From the NCBI GenBank assembly GCA_013288205.1, contig JABDCH010000008.1, forward strand, positions 1 to 42,995: DNA of 42,995 nt. Direction: 5' to 3'. This document shows, in pieces, positions 1 to 9,196 of the stretch. How positions within the stretch are numbered: position 1 is the stretch's first letter; each line of letters begins with the position of its first letter. The notes beneath the pieces are model-generated. The model saw only the letters and a list, made by a program, of their open reading frames with translations. It searched no databases and had not been told where the DNA came from. The translations under genes were made by a program, and so were the position numbers. This stretch comes from Bacteroidota bacterium. GTDB lineage: Bacteria > Bacteroidota > Bacteroidia > JABEUT01.

Positions 1-683
1 ATAAGCAGTAGATGATATGTTTTTGCTTTTGGAAGCCCAATCCTCACTACAATCGTATTTTTCCCCGAGGCCGCATCGGTTTGAATATCGCGCATATTAT
101 TAACATTCAATACACCTGTACTCAATAAACCTAAGGCAGCAGCAGGCAATAAAATAGCCGGATAAAAATGATGTGCATGTAAATAAAACGGACCTCCTAC
201 CCCAACTAATCCGAAGAAAATAAAAACAGCCACATCTCCCAGCCCTGAATATCCATAGGGATTTTTACCCATAGTATATTTTATGGCAGCCGCTATGCAG
301 GCAAGGCCGATAATAAAAAACAGAATAAAAACGCCTGTTCCATTTATAGATTGATCCAAAAGAAACGAACCGGAGATTAAAGTCAGTATGGCAGTAAAAA
401 TAATAGCATTCCGCATTGCGCCAATAGTAATTGTTCCACTCTGCAAGGCTCTTTGTGGACCTACTCTTTCTTCGTTATCAGCACCGGTTTTATAATCGCC
501 AAAATCGTTAGCAAGATTAGATAGTATTTGTAAAAGGATTGCTGTCAATGCCGTCAATAGGCAAGTTTGCAAACTAAAAACCCTGAAACCTGCCGCTAGG
601 AAACTTCCCATACCTGTACATGCCAGGGCCAATGGAAGTGTTCTTAACCGCAACGAAACAACCCATGCACGGGCTTTACTCAT
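1..683 (-). CDS. menA: 1,4-dihydroxy-2-naphthoate polyprenyltransferase MenA (partial, 3' end beyond window)
   Basis: This is an integral membrane UbiA-family prenyltransferase that attaches the polyprenyl tail to 1,4-dihydroxy-2-naphthoate, the membrane step of menaquinone synthesis. About 227 residues are visible, starting MSKARAWVVSLRLRTLPLAL from an ATG whose last base is 683. The Asp-rich prenyl-diphosphate/Mg2+ motif is clear as NDFGDYKTGAD, followed by alternating hydrophobic helices and a second Asp motif region (NVNNMRDIQTD). The ORF stays open to base 1, so the C-terminus lies outside the window. It starts 3 nt after the menB stop, as the last visible gene of the menFDBA operon. Family assignment is firm; only the missing C-terminus limits it. 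Confidence 0.93.
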   Translation of the reverse strand, partial: MSKARAWVVSLRLRTLPLALACTGMGSFLAAGFRVFSLQTCLLTALTAILLQILSNLANDFGDYKTGADNEERVGPQRALQSGTITIGAMRNAIIFTAILTLISGSFLLDQSINGTGVFILFFIIGLACIAAAIKYTMGKNPYGYSGLGDVAVFIFFGLVGVGGPFYLHAHHFYPAILLPAAALGLLSTGVLNVNNMRDIQTDAASGKNTIVVRIGLPKAKTYHLLL

Positions 684-686
684 ACC

Positions 687-1508
687 TTATGGGAATTTAG
701 GAAATTTACTAAAATCAGGCTCCCTCTTTTCTATAAAGGCGTTCTTACCTTCTTTCGCTTCATCGGAAAGATAATACAGCAGCGTTGCATTGCCTGCCAA
801 TTCCTGTAAACCTGCCTGTCCATCTAATTCTGCATTGAATGAAGATTTCAGCATACGTATGGCAAGCGGGCTTTTCTGCATAATTTTATTACACCACTCC
901 ACGGTTGTATCTTCTAATTTTTCAAGAGGCACCACTTTATTTACCAGTCCCATATCTAATGCTTCTTGTGCATCGTATTGGTCGCAAAGAAACCAAATTT
1001 CCCGAGCCTTTTTCTGTCCTACAATACGAGCTAGGTAGGAAGCGCCAAAGCCTCCATCAAAGCTGCCCACTTTGGGGCCTGTTTGTCCGAAACGGGCATT
1101 TTCAGCAGCGATAGTCAAATCGCAAACTACGTGCAATACATGGCCTCCGCCTATTGCCCAGCCCGCCACCATAGCAATAACAGGCTTGGGTATGGAACGT
1201 ATCAGCTTTTGTAAATCCAATACATTTAAACGAGGGACTTTATCGCTCCCCACATATCCTCCATGCCCACGAACGCTTTGGTCTCCGCCGGAACAAAAAG
1301 CTTTTCCGCCTTCGCCAGTAAGGATTATCACACCAATATCGGTGCGCTCCCTACACAGATACATAGCATCTATCATCTCCTCCACCGTAAGCGGAGTGAA
1401 GGCATTATGCACTTCCGGGCGGTTAATACTGATTTTTGCAATACCATTGTGGAAAGTAAAAAGAATCTCCTTGTATTCCTTTATCGTTTCCCATTTTCTA
1501 TTTTCCAT
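687..1508 (-). CDS. menB: 1,4-dihydroxy-2-naphthoyl-CoA synthase MenB
   Basis: This is a cytosolic crotonase-fold enzyme that closes the second ring of the naphthoquinone from o-succinylbenzoyl-CoA. The 273-residue length is normal. Crotonase oxyanion-hole segments are present ([11 protein letters not shown] and [19 protein letters not shown]), along with the MenB-specific stretch [18 protein letters not shown] and the C-terminal [10 protein letters not shown] typical of MenB. The ATG start overlaps the end of menD by 11 nt, suggesting translational coupling, and menA follows after 3 nt. The MenB-specific C-terminus makes a generic enoyl-CoA hydratase unlikely. Confidence 0.96.
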   Translation of the reverse strand: MENRKWETIKEYKEILFTFHNGIAKISINRPEVHNAFTPLTVEEMIDAMYLCRERTDIGVIILTGEGGKAFCSGGDQSVRGHGGYVGSDKVPRLNVLDLQKLIRSIPKPVIAMVAGWAIGGGHVLHVVCDLTIAAENARFGQTGPKVGSFDGGFGASYLARIVGQKKAREIWFLCDQYDAQEALDMGLVNKVVPLEKLEDTTVEWCNKIMQKSPLAIRMLKSSFNAELDGQAGLQELAGNATLLYYLSDEAKEGKNAFIEKREPDFSKFPKFP

Positions 1509-3216
1509 TTTTATTTTTTAATAAGTTAAAATATTCTGCCCACATATTTGCATTTTCTTCATTGGGCGTAAATACCTCCAACACGGCTGGTTTTCCTTTA
1601 TGATCGGCATATAATTTATTGAGGGCTTGTTCTAATTCATCTTCATTTTTAGCAGAGTAGTACGGAATATTATGTGCCTTAACTAATTCCTCTGCCTTCA
1701 TAGAATGCTTTGCCTCAAAATACTTTTCAAGCAAGGGTGTATCTTTTGAATCAATCAAACGGAATATCCCTCCTCCCCTATTATTTATTATTATCATCCT
1801 GAAATTGTCACAAAGATATTTATTCCACAAGGCATTGGAATCGTAAAAAAAGGCTAAATCGCCTGTTATAAGAGTCGTCACCTTATCTGTAGCATAAGCC
1901 GAACCCACGGCAGTACTGGTTATTCCATCAATACCACTTACTCCACGATTACAGTAATAATGAATGCCATTTTTAGAATCAGTCTCAAACAAATTGGCAT
2001 AACGGATAGGGGAACTATTACCTAGATGTACATCGGAATTTTGTGGGATATGCTTCATGATCATATCCATTGTTTTCATATCCGTAAATGCAGCCTGTTT
2101 GCAATAAATTTCTAATTCTTTGTATGCTTTAGCGGAAGCATTATGCCAATGTTCAGCATAGTTACCTATAGTATCATGATGCTGTCTCGAAAGTAAGTCA
2201 AACAAGTATTTCTCATCTACCGCCAACACGTGTGTCAACGCCTGAAAAGTATCGGTATGTGCTGTCGAAACCGAAATATGCCAATGTTGTGAAGGCTTAT
2301 ACTTACGGAGATACATTTTCAGTTTCTTGCTGGTGACAGGTCCACCAAGACTAATCAGCAGTCCAGGATGAAACTCTTTCTTATCTTCTTCATTTAAAGT
2401 ATCAAGTACCGCATCAATATTACCGATGAACTTATCACTTTGCATATTTGATGTAGTCTCCGTAATTATAACTACCGATTGATTTGCTGCCAGTTTATCC
2501 AATAAATTAGTCAGTTCTTTATCGGGTTTATGGAGGCCAACAATAACCATCATTTTCTTTGAATCGCCCCAAGTCGCAAGCATCTTCCTTTCCAGTTCGG
2601 TTGTTAATCGCCTTTGAATATTCGGGATATTAATAATCTTATATGCCATCTCCACCTTCTCCACTTCTTTATAGAGCGGTTCTCTAAAAGGGACATTAAT
2701 ATGTACTGGGCCTTCATTACCAGATTCGGTAGCCACATTGAAAGCTTCGGAAATTAATCGTTGGGCATACCAGGCATCATCTGTATCATTTGCGTCGACA
2801 GGCAAATTGTAAGAACCTTTGCAATAATTGGAAAATATACTTTGTTGCCTTATGGTTTGGCCATCATCCTGGTCAATCCATTCAGGGGGCCTATCTGCTG
2901 TAATAACTATCAACGGAATCTTTTGATAAAATGCTTCTACTACAGCAGGAGCATAATTCAACACCGCAGAACCCGAAGTACAAATTACAGCCACAGGCAA
3001 ATTGGTTTGTTGGGCAATACCGAGTGCAAAAAAAGCTGCACTGCGTTCATCAATTACAGAAAGACATTCTATTTCCTTTTGAGCATCGAAAGCAATAACC
3101 AATGGGGCATTCCTAGAACCGGAAGAAATCACTACATGTCGCATACCCTTTTCCGCTGCAATAGCGGAAAGCATGGAAGCCGTTGGTTTATCAGTTGTCT
3201 TGTTAGATTTACTCAT
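1498..3216 (-). CDS. menD: 2-succinyl-5-enolpyruvyl-6-hydroxy-3-cyclohexene-1-carboxylate synthase MenD
   Basis: This thiamine-diphosphate enzyme condenses isochorismate with 2-oxoglutarate-derived succinic semialdehyde in menaquinone synthesis. At 572 residues it has the usual three-domain ThDP layout. The N-terminal pyrimidine-binding domain shows [13 protein letters not shown], then [18 protein letters not shown] and ITADRPPEW. The C-terminal pyrophosphate domain carries [14 protein letters not shown] and the [14 protein letters not shown]...NNRGGGIF region that holds Mg2+/ThDP. It starts with ATG 6 nt after the menF stop and overlaps menB at its end. The N-terminal SSGSRNAPL signature is characteristic of MenD within this superfamily. 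Confidence 0.96.
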   Translation of the reverse strand: MSKSNKTTDKPTASMLSAIAAEKGMRHVVISSGSRNAPLVIAFDAQKEIECLSVIDERSAAFFALGIAQQTNLPVAVICTSGSAVLNYAPAVVEAFYQKIPLIVITADRPPEWIDQDDGQTIRQQSIFSNYCKGSYNLPVDANDTDDAWYAQRLISEAFNVATESGNEGPVHINVPFREPLYKEVEKVEMAYKIINIPNIQRRLTTELERKMLATWGDSKKMMVIVGLHKPDKELTNLLDKLAANQSVVIITETTSNMQSDKFIGNIDAVLDTLNEEDKKEFHPGLLISLGGPVTSKKLKMYLRKYKPSQHWHISVSTAHTDTFQALTHVLAVDEKYLFDLLSRQHHDTIGNYAEHWHNASAKAYKELEIYCKQAAFTDMKTMDMIMKHIPQNSDVHLGNSSPIRYANLFETDSKNGIHYYCNRGVSGIDGITSTAVGSAYATDKVTTLITGDLAFFYDSNALWNKYLCDNFRMIIINNRGGGIFRLIDSKDTPLLEKYFEAKHSMKAEELVKAHNIPYYSAKNEDELEQALNKLYADHKGKPAVLEVFTPNEENANMWAEYFNLLKNKNGK

Positions 3217-3222
3217 TTGACT

Positions 3223-4257
3223 TTACTCGAATGCAAATAACAATGTTTTTGATTTCAATTCCGTTTCATCCCACTCTTTTTCGGGTATAGAATCCTTTGT
3301 TATTCCGCCACCAATATACAAGTTTACCTTATCACGGAATAATTCGGCGCAACGCAAATTGACAAATAAATTGGTTTGTCCATCGATATTGCATGGCCCT
3401 AAGAAGCCTGTATAATACTTCCTGGCGTAGTTTTCAGTTTGGGCAATAAATTGTTTTGCAGTATCCCTTGGGATGCCACACACGGCAGGGGTTGGATGCA
3501 AAACAGAAACCAATTCCCACATATCGGTCGTTAATTCGGCTGAAAAAGAAGTTTTAAGATGCCTCACATTACCTGCGACGACTTCATCAGGTCCTGAAAG
3601 AACAATGTTCTTACATCTCTTGTCTAAAATTCCATGAATATAGTCTGTTACAATCTGTTGCTCTATTTTCTCTTTTTCTCCCCATATTTCATCATTATCC
3701 AAAGACTTAGTCCCTGCCAAAGAAACAGTGTTCACTTTATTATCTTTAACAGATAACAATAGCTCAGGCGTAGTAGTTATCCATAATACTTCTCCAGGAA
3801 TGTATACTAACGAGATAAAAGCACTAGGGTATTTAACACAAAGCTTGTGAAATATCTTTAACGGGTTTCCCGAACTATTGTTAATAGTCTTCTTCCTTGA
3901 AAGAACAACTTTCTGCATAGTTCCCGAGCGAATCTCACTTACTGCATCCGCCACATTCTTACAATACACTTCCTTGGTTTTTAGATAGCTGTCTGTATCC
4001 TGAAAATCTTTTATATCCCAATCAGTATCCTGTGAGGCGAGGTTAGCTATTTCTTCGAGTGTAATCTTCCTGACAGTATCAGCCTGCATAAAATGCGCTT
4101 TAGCAGAACTGTCAGGAGTAAATGGATATAAGATAAAACCTGGCGAATCGGAGATTGTGCCCAAGGATTTTATCTCTCGACTCTTAGACTCAGACTTCAA
4201 AGCCCAAGCCTCACTGGGCATTCGGTAATAAACAAAGGGCAAATTACTTTTGTCCAC
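3223..4257 (-). CDS. menF: isochorismate synthase MenF
   Basis: This chorismate-utilising enzyme converts chorismate to isochorismate, the entry step of menaquinone synthesis. At 344 residues it is a compact member of the family. It contains the conserved C-terminal core: LAGTKSLDNDEIWGEKEKIEQ, LHPTPAVCGIPRDTA, YYTGFLGPCN and the YIGGGITKDSIPEKEWDE tail with its metal-binding glutamates. The start is GTG (last base 4257), which retains the N-terminal LPFVYYRMP segment; the next in-frame ATG would remove it. It lies 16 nt after the acyl-CoA dehydrogenase and 6 nt before menD. An anthranilate or salicylate synthase role is less likely given menD, menB and menA next door. Confidence 0.92.
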   Translation of the reverse strand: MDKSNLPFVYYRMPSEAWALKSESKSREIKSLGTISDSPGFILYPFTPDSSAKAHFMQADTVRKITLEEIANLASQDTDWDIKDFQDTDSYLKTKEVYCKNVADAVSEIRSGTMQKVVLSRKKTINNSSGNPLKIFHKLCVKYPSAFISLVYIPGEVLWITTTPELLLSVKDNKVNTVSLAGTKSLDNDEIWGEKEKIEQQIVTDYIHGILDKRCKNIVLSGPDEVVAGNVRHLKTSFSAELTTDMWELVSVLHPTPAVCGIPRDTAKQFIAQTENYARKYYTGFLGPCNIDGQTNLFVNLRCAELFRDKVNLYIGGGITKDSIPEKEWDETELKSKTLLFAFE

Positions 4258-4273
4258 TTAAGTCCCAGAATAT

Positions 4274-6064
4274 TTAAAAACAATACTTATTTTCCGAAAG
4301 CATTTTGTTGGCTATTCTTCTGCGGGCTTCTTTTGTATTGAATGGATCTGTTTTGGTGAAGCGTTTCAGCCCGGAAAGCATAATTCGTTGTTCATCTCCT
4401 TCGGCAAATGCATAAATGGCATCTCTGCCTGATTTATTTAATCTTTCTGCAGAATCACTTAACCAGGTACGAAGAATATCCAATTGCAAAGCGGATTCCT
4501 GTTCACCTTTCGTATTAGCCAACTTTTCTGCCCTGAGTAATAAGGATTCACCCACATATATCTCTATTAACATATCGGCAATATTCATTACTATTTCCTG
4601 TTCGTTTTGCAGTTGAGTCATCAGCTTACGGACAGCCGCACCGGCCACCATTAAAGCGGCCTTTTTGAAGTTTCGCAAATAGCCTTTTTCTTTTGCAAAT
4701 AACGCATCATCTTCAGAACCCATATCAGGGATAGACATAAGCTCTTCGGCTACTTTTTGAGCAGGCCCCATTAGGTCTAATTCACCTTTTAGAGCACGCT
4801 TAACCATCATATCAAGAATCAACATCCGGTTGATTTCATTCGTTCCTTCAAATATCCGGTTGATACGGGAATCACGATAAGCACGCTCCATCGGGCCTTC
4901 GGCAGAATAACCCATACCACCATAAATCTGTACGCCTTCATCTACGATATAATCGAGGGCTTCTGAGCCAAATATCTTCATAATAGCTGCTTCTACTGCA
5001 AATTGTTCTGTTCCTTTAAGCACCGCCTGTGTTTTATCCATACCCGATTCAGCAAGGCCAGCTATAGCATCTTCGATGTTACGGGTAGCGCGATACAAAG
5101 CAGTTTCACAAGCGTATGCCAGGATTGCCTGTTCGCCTAATTTATGTTGAATTGCTCCGTATGTACCGATAGGATGACCAAACTGGTTACGCTGGTTGGC
5201 ATACTCCACCGCATGTGTAATAATCACTTTAGAACCACCCAAGGCAGCTGCCGCGAGCTTTATGCGACCTACATTTAAAATGTTAACAGCAATCTTAAAC
5301 CCATGTCCCCGTTCTGATAAAAGGTTTTCGACCGGCACTTTGCAATCATTGAAGAATATCTGGCGTGTAGAGCTTCCTTTTATGCCCATTTTGTGTTCTT
5401 CAGGGTTCAAAGTAATTCCCCCAAATACTTTTTCCACAATAAATGCACTCAGATTCTTATCATCATCTATCTTAGCAAATACAATAAATATATCAGCAAA
5501 GCCGGCATTGGTTATCCACATTTTTTGTCCGTTAATCAGGTAATGCTTACTGTCTGTATCTAATTTTGCATGTGTTTTCCCTGAATTAGCATCAGAGCCT
5601 GCCCCCGGCTCAGTAAGGCAATAGGAAGCCTTCCAGTCACCCGATGCAAGTTTGGGTAAGTATTTCTTTTTCTGTTCTTCATTTCCATAATATAAAATAG
5701 GCAGCGTTCCAATTCCTGTATGTGCGGCAACCGTTACCGCAAATGAATTACCTGCGCCAACACTTTCAGTAGAAAGCATACCCGTAACAAAATCTTTCTC
5801 AAACCCTCCGTATTGCTCCGGTATATTTAACCCCAGGATGCCCAATTCGGCAGCTTTTTCAAGGATTTTAACCATCAGACCTTCTTCTTTATCATCCAAC
5901 CGGTCTAATACAGGCCAAACTTCCTGCGCAATAAAATCGTGACAGCTTTGGGCTATCATTTTTTGTTCTTCGGTAAAATCTTCGGGAGTAAATATATCCT
6001 GCCACGAAGATTCTTTTACTATAAATTCTCCACCTTTTAGGGTTGTTTTAATGTTCATTTCCAT
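4274..6064 (-). CDS. acyl-CoA dehydrogenase, long form with C-terminal extension
   Basis: This FAD enzyme performs the first oxidation step of fatty acid beta-oxidation. The 596 residues comprise the standard dehydrogenase core (to about residue 410) plus an extension of about 190 residues, resembling the very-long-chain type. Visible landmarks are the FAD/substrate loop YCLTEPGAGSDANSG, WITNAGFADIF and the Arg-rich CoA region. The IFEGTNEINR motif supplies the predicted catalytic base Glu406. The ATG start is followed by a second Met at residue 3, so the exact start could be 6 nt shorter. An exact TAnnTTTG element lies about 45 nt upstream. It is grouped with thiolase and the fused hydratase/dehydrogenase, and menF follows after 16 nt. 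Confidence 0.93.
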   Translation of the reverse strand: MEMNIKTTLKGGEFIVKESSWQDIFTPEDFTEEQKMIAQSCHDFIAQEVWPVLDRLDDKEEGLMVKILEKAAELGILGLNIPEQYGGFEKDFVTGMLSTESVGAGNSFAVTVAAHTGIGTLPILYYGNEEQKKKYLPKLASGDWKASYCLTEPGAGSDANSGKTHAKLDTDSKHYLINGQKMWITNAGFADIFIVFAKIDDDKNLSAFIVEKVFGGITLNPEEHKMGIKGSSTRQIFFNDCKVPVENLLSERGHGFKIAVNILNVGRIKLAAAALGGSKVIITHAVEYANQRNQFGHPIGTYGAIQHKLGEQAILAYACETALYRATRNIEDAIAGLAESGMDKTQAVLKGTEQFAVEAAIMKIFGSEALDYIVDEGVQIYGGMGYSAEGPMERAYRDSRINRIFEGTNEINRMLILDMMVKRALKGELDLMGPAQKVAEELMSIPDMGSEDDALFAKEKGYLRNFKKAALMVAGAAVRKLMTQLQNEQEIVMNIADMLIEIYVGESLLLRAEKLANTKGEQESALQLDILRTWLSDSAERLNKSGRDAIYAFAEGDEQRIMLSGLKRFTKTDPFNTKEARRRIANKMLSENKYCF

Positions 6065-6108
6065 AATGATTTTTAAAAACTTCGATTAATGACTCTTCCA
6101 TTTCTATA

Positions 6109-6116
6109 CAAAAGTA
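6109..6116 (-). promoter_or_regulatory. candidate -7 promoter element (TACTTTTG) for acyl-CoA dehydrogenase
   Basis: On the minus strand this is an exact match to the Bacteroidota -7 consensus TAnnTTTG, in the 76-bp gap between the glycosyltransferase stop and the acyl-CoA dehydrogenase ATG. It leaves a leader of about 38 nt. No clear -33 TTG was seen at the normal spacing. If real, it lets the dehydrogenase and menFDBA be transcribed apart from the upstream thiolase genes. Confidence 0.45.
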
Positions 6117-6140
6117 GCGTATTTTACCATCTATTAGCAG

Positions 6141-7994
6141 TTAAAAATTAGCATTTACATGCGCAACTACGTTGGAGCCATAACCCTCCATATGAAAGAC
6201 TCGTATGGTATACATATCTATCTTTAAATGTTGTTTTTTATTATTCCACAAATAACATACAAACCTGTGAATCTTAGCTGGAAGAGGCCCGGTTTCAATT
6301 GTCAAATCACTGCTTTTATCCAGCCAATTATATCGAACCCAATTCAAGGGTATTCGTTTGTAATAAGCTTCCTGTCCTTCCGTACTATCAATATCTAATA
6401 CTATCCAAGCACGTGAAGGCATATCACCCTCCCTAATCTTAAACTTAAACTCCACCAGCAAAGGAGAACGGTCTTTGATCGCTGTATCTCTCACCTCCAA
6501 TAAATTTATAAACTCGCTCTTTTCATCCACTTCTATATTTTTAGAAGGAAACGTAAAGGCAGGCTCCCTTTTAAGAAATTGTCTCCTTTTTAATAATGTA
6601 AAGCCATAATCTTTATCCGAATCTATTTCCTGGTAATAAGGCAAATATTGAGTCCGATTCACTTTATAGGCAATATAATAATCGTCATTCATATCCATAT
6701 CCTCAGGGTCTTCGGGAATATCCATTAAGTTTAATTTCCCATGATTCCTATAATTCCTAAACGCATAAAAAAGCTCCCTAAACCTGTTGCCTCCAATGGT
6801 AATTTTCCCAGGGTTCTGATTTTGCTCCTGCACCAACCGCTCATAAAAACGCTCAGGTACCACTGCATATATATCTAAAGTATGTTTCCGAAAGTTAATA
6901 TTCATCATAAAATGCACTGTAAAAAGGATGAATGTAAGCGATGCAATGAGATTGGATATTTGAGGCTTTATCATGTCTACTATAAAGGCAGCATTCAATA
7001 TAAACAATACATAGAAGAACAACCCTGTCCGGTCCTCGGGGAAATTTATTCCACCTACTTTTTTCAATAGGTAGAAGGCAACTATCAGGCCATTAAAAAC
7101 AATAATGAGAAAAAAGGTATAAATAGATTGTCCCGATTGTGGAATTTTTATATTTTTCAATAGAAAGTATAAACTAATTAGCATCAAAACACCATAGGCC
7201 ACTAATACGGATGTATTTATGAGGAGGTTTTGTTTACCTACGATAGTATATATAAGGGACACAAAAGTGACTTGCCAATAACTGGTACCCTGCCCGGCAT
7301 ATAAGAGATTATTTTGCTGTAAAAAGAACGAGTATTTAACCCAGAATAGAAAGATAGCCATATGCACACATAACACAAGGATGTTACCAATACTGAAAAA
7401 TCTGCGATGGTATAGCTGAAATAAGCAAATGAGGGAAGCAATAATTAGTGCTGTAAGGATGAGTGTAAGATTCGCACAAAGGGCCAGGTTTAAGAGCAGA
7501 TATATTTTTAATATATCCGGAAAACGCTTATATTCCAAGTAATCAAGAATATAACTGAAGGCAAGCACCAACAAGGCCATAGACATTCCATAGCCGCGAC
7601 ATACATCATAAAAGCCCAGCCAGTTGAATGAAATCAATAACCCGGCAACAAGAATCACTTTCGAGGCATTTTGAGTCAATTGCCCTGCCAACCTGTATAC
7701 TGCAATGATAAGTATAATAAGGCTTACCAAGTTAGGAAGCCTGAGCGCAAATGGAGAACTGCCCAACAAACGAAAACTGATCCAGCCTAAAAAGCTATTG
7801 AGGATATGGTTGTTTGCATCGCCGTGGGCAATGTAAGGCAAATAATCACCTGTTTGTATGTAGTAAAAAAAGGTAGCGGTTTCATCGTGACAAAAAGGCA
7901 CCAAAGCAGCCCGGACAGCAACCACTATAAAAATAAACAATGAAAGAAATAGGAAAGCTTTATTGAAGATTTTGGAGATCATTCTTAATTCCAT
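6141..7994 (-). CDS. GT-C fold membrane glycosyltransferase (GT39/ArnT-like)
   Basis: This is a polytopic membrane protein of 617 residues. The N-terminal helix is followed by VPFCHDETATFFYYI, in which the Asp-Glu pair in the first outer loop matches the catalytic/metal position of lipid-phosphate-sugar-dependent GT-C enzymes. About ten hydrophobic helices follow (to about residue 355). The last 250 or so residues are soluble and probably periplasmic, with a beta-rich sandwich-like character. Such enzymes transfer sugars from polyprenyl-phosphate donors to proteins or lipids; the acceptor cannot be read here. It lies 11 nt downstream of thiolase and interrupts the beta-oxidation genes. The initiating ATG may be residue 1 or residue 5. 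Confidence 0.75.
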   Translation of the reverse strand: MELRMISKIFNKAFLFLSLFIFIVVAVRAALVPFCHDETATFFYYIQTGDYLPYIAHGDANNHILNSFLGWISFRLLGSSPFALRLPNLVSLIILIIAVYRLAGQLTQNASKVILVAGLLISFNWLGFYDVCRGYGMSMALLVLAFSYILDYLEYKRFPDILKIYLLLNLALCANLTLILTALIIASLICLFQLYHRRFFSIGNILVLCVHMAIFLFWVKYSFFLQQNNLLYAGQGTSYWQVTFVSLIYTIVGKQNLLINTSVLVAYGVLMLISLYFLLKNIKIPQSGQSIYTFFLIIVFNGLIVAFYLLKKVGGINFPEDRTGLFFYVLFILNAAFIVDMIKPQISNLIASLTFILFTVHFMMNINFRKHTLDIYAVVPERFYERLVQEQNQNPGKITIGGNRFRELFYAFRNYRNHGKLNLMDIPEDPEDMDMNDDYYIAYKVNRTQYLPYYQEIDSDKDYGFTLLKRRQFLKREPAFTFPSKNIEVDEKSEFINLLEVRDTAIKDRSPLLVEFKFKIREGDMPSRAWIVLDIDSTEGQEAYYKRIPLNWVRYNWLDKSSDLTIETGPLPAKIHRFVCYLWNNKKQHLKIDMYTIRVFHMEGYGSNVVAHVNANF

Positions 7995-8005
7995 CCAACC
8001 TCATT

Positions 8006-9184
8006 TTAATTCAACAACTCATATATTCCCGCAGCACCCTGCCCTGCGCCTACGCACATGGTAACCATTCCATATTTATTTTTCCTACGTCGCATTTCAC
8101 TAAATAACTGAACAGAAAGTTTTGATCCGGTGCAACCCAACGGATGTCCTAATGATATAGCCCCGCCATTAACATTTACGATATCCTGATTCATCTCCAG
8201 CTTACGAACTACCGCAAGAGATTGAGATGCAAATGCTTCATTTAATTCTATTAATTCAATATCCTGCAATTTCATTCCCGCCTGTTTCAAAGCTTTTGGA
8301 ACAGCTTCAATAGGGCCAATGCCCATGATACGCGGTGGAACCCCCGCGGCAGCATATGATACTAATCGTGCAATAGGTTTAAGATTTAGTTCCTTCATTT
8401 TCCTTTCCGACATTACGACCATAAAAGCAGCCCCATCAGAAGTTTGCGAAGAGTTTCCGGCGGTAACGCTTCCATTATTAGCAAATACCGGTTTTAGCTT
8501 AGCAAGCGCATCAAGCGATGTATCTGCACGCGGGCCTTCGTCCGTATCTACTATATATTCTCTGGATTTCTTTCTTCCGTTTTCATCCACATAATTCTCT
8601 TTTACCGTAACAGGAACAATTTCATCTTTGAATTTTCCTGCCTTAATAGCGGCAACAGCTCTTTGGTGTGAACGCAATGAAAAAGCATCCTGGTCTTCGC
8701 GAGACACATTAAATTCATTGGCAACAGCTTCGGCTGTCATACCCATACCCCAATACCAGTCAGGGTGCACCATTGCCACATCAGAATTGGGTACTATACG
8801 CCACCCACCCATTGGGATAAGCGACATTGACTCTGCGCCTCCGGCAATAATTACATCGCCCATTCCGGCACGAATTTTTGCAGACGCGATGGCAATAGAT
8901 TCAAGCCCCGATGCGCAGTAACGATTTACTACCATTCCGGGAACTTTATCGGTATCCATAGCCATGAGAGAAATAAGCCTTCCGAAGTTGAGACCTTGTT
9001 CAGCTTCCGGCATAGCATTCCCAACGATAATATCGTCAATCTGTTCCTTTGTGAGGCCAGGGACAGATGCCATTAATTTCCTGATAATGTCAACAGCCAA
9101 ATCATCCATTCGCATAAAACGGAATTTACCCCGAGGCGCTTTACCCACTGCAGAACGAAATCCAGCTACTATATATGCATCCAT
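8006..9184 (-). CDS. fadA: acetyl-CoA C-acyltransferase (3-ketoacyl-CoA thiolase)
   Basis: This enzyme cleaves 3-ketoacyl-CoA with CoA to release acetyl-CoA, the last step of beta-oxidation. At 392 residues it is full length. The nucleophile Cys90 lies in VNRYCASGLESIA. The general-acid/base residues are in NEAFASQSLAV, GGAISLGHPLGCTGS (His347) and the terminal MCVGAGQGAAG (Cys377). It follows the fused hydratase/dehydrogenase by 12 nt, so the two products probably form the trifunctional pair. A biosynthetic acetoacetyl-CoA thiolase has the same fold, but the gene context favours degradation. Confidence 0.94.
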   Translation of the reverse strand: MDAYIVAGFRSAVGKAPRGKFRFMRMDDLAVDIIRKLMASVPGLTKEQIDDIIVGNAMPEAEQGLNFGRLISLMAMDTDKVPGMVVNRYCASGLESIAIASAKIRAGMGDVIIAGGAESMSLIPMGGWRIVPNSDVAMVHPDWYWGMGMTAEAVANEFNVSREDQDAFSLRSHQRAVAAIKAGKFKDEIVPVTVKENYVDENGRKKSREYIVDTDEGPRADTSLDALAKLKPVFANNGSVTAGNSSQTSDGAAFMVVMSERKMKELNLKPIARLVSYAAAGVPPRIMGIGPIEAVPKALKQAGMKLQDIELIELNEAFASQSLAVVRKLEMNQDIVNVNGGAISLGHPLGCTGSKLSVQLFSEMRRRKNKYGMVTMCVGAGQGAAGIYELLN

Positions 9185-9196
9185 AAATTTTTCCGT

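Noticed and set aside
2761-3240. 159-codon plus-strand ORF opposite menD
   Set aside because: It lies wholly within the convincing menD gene on the other strand; it has no family features and ends at the gene boundary.
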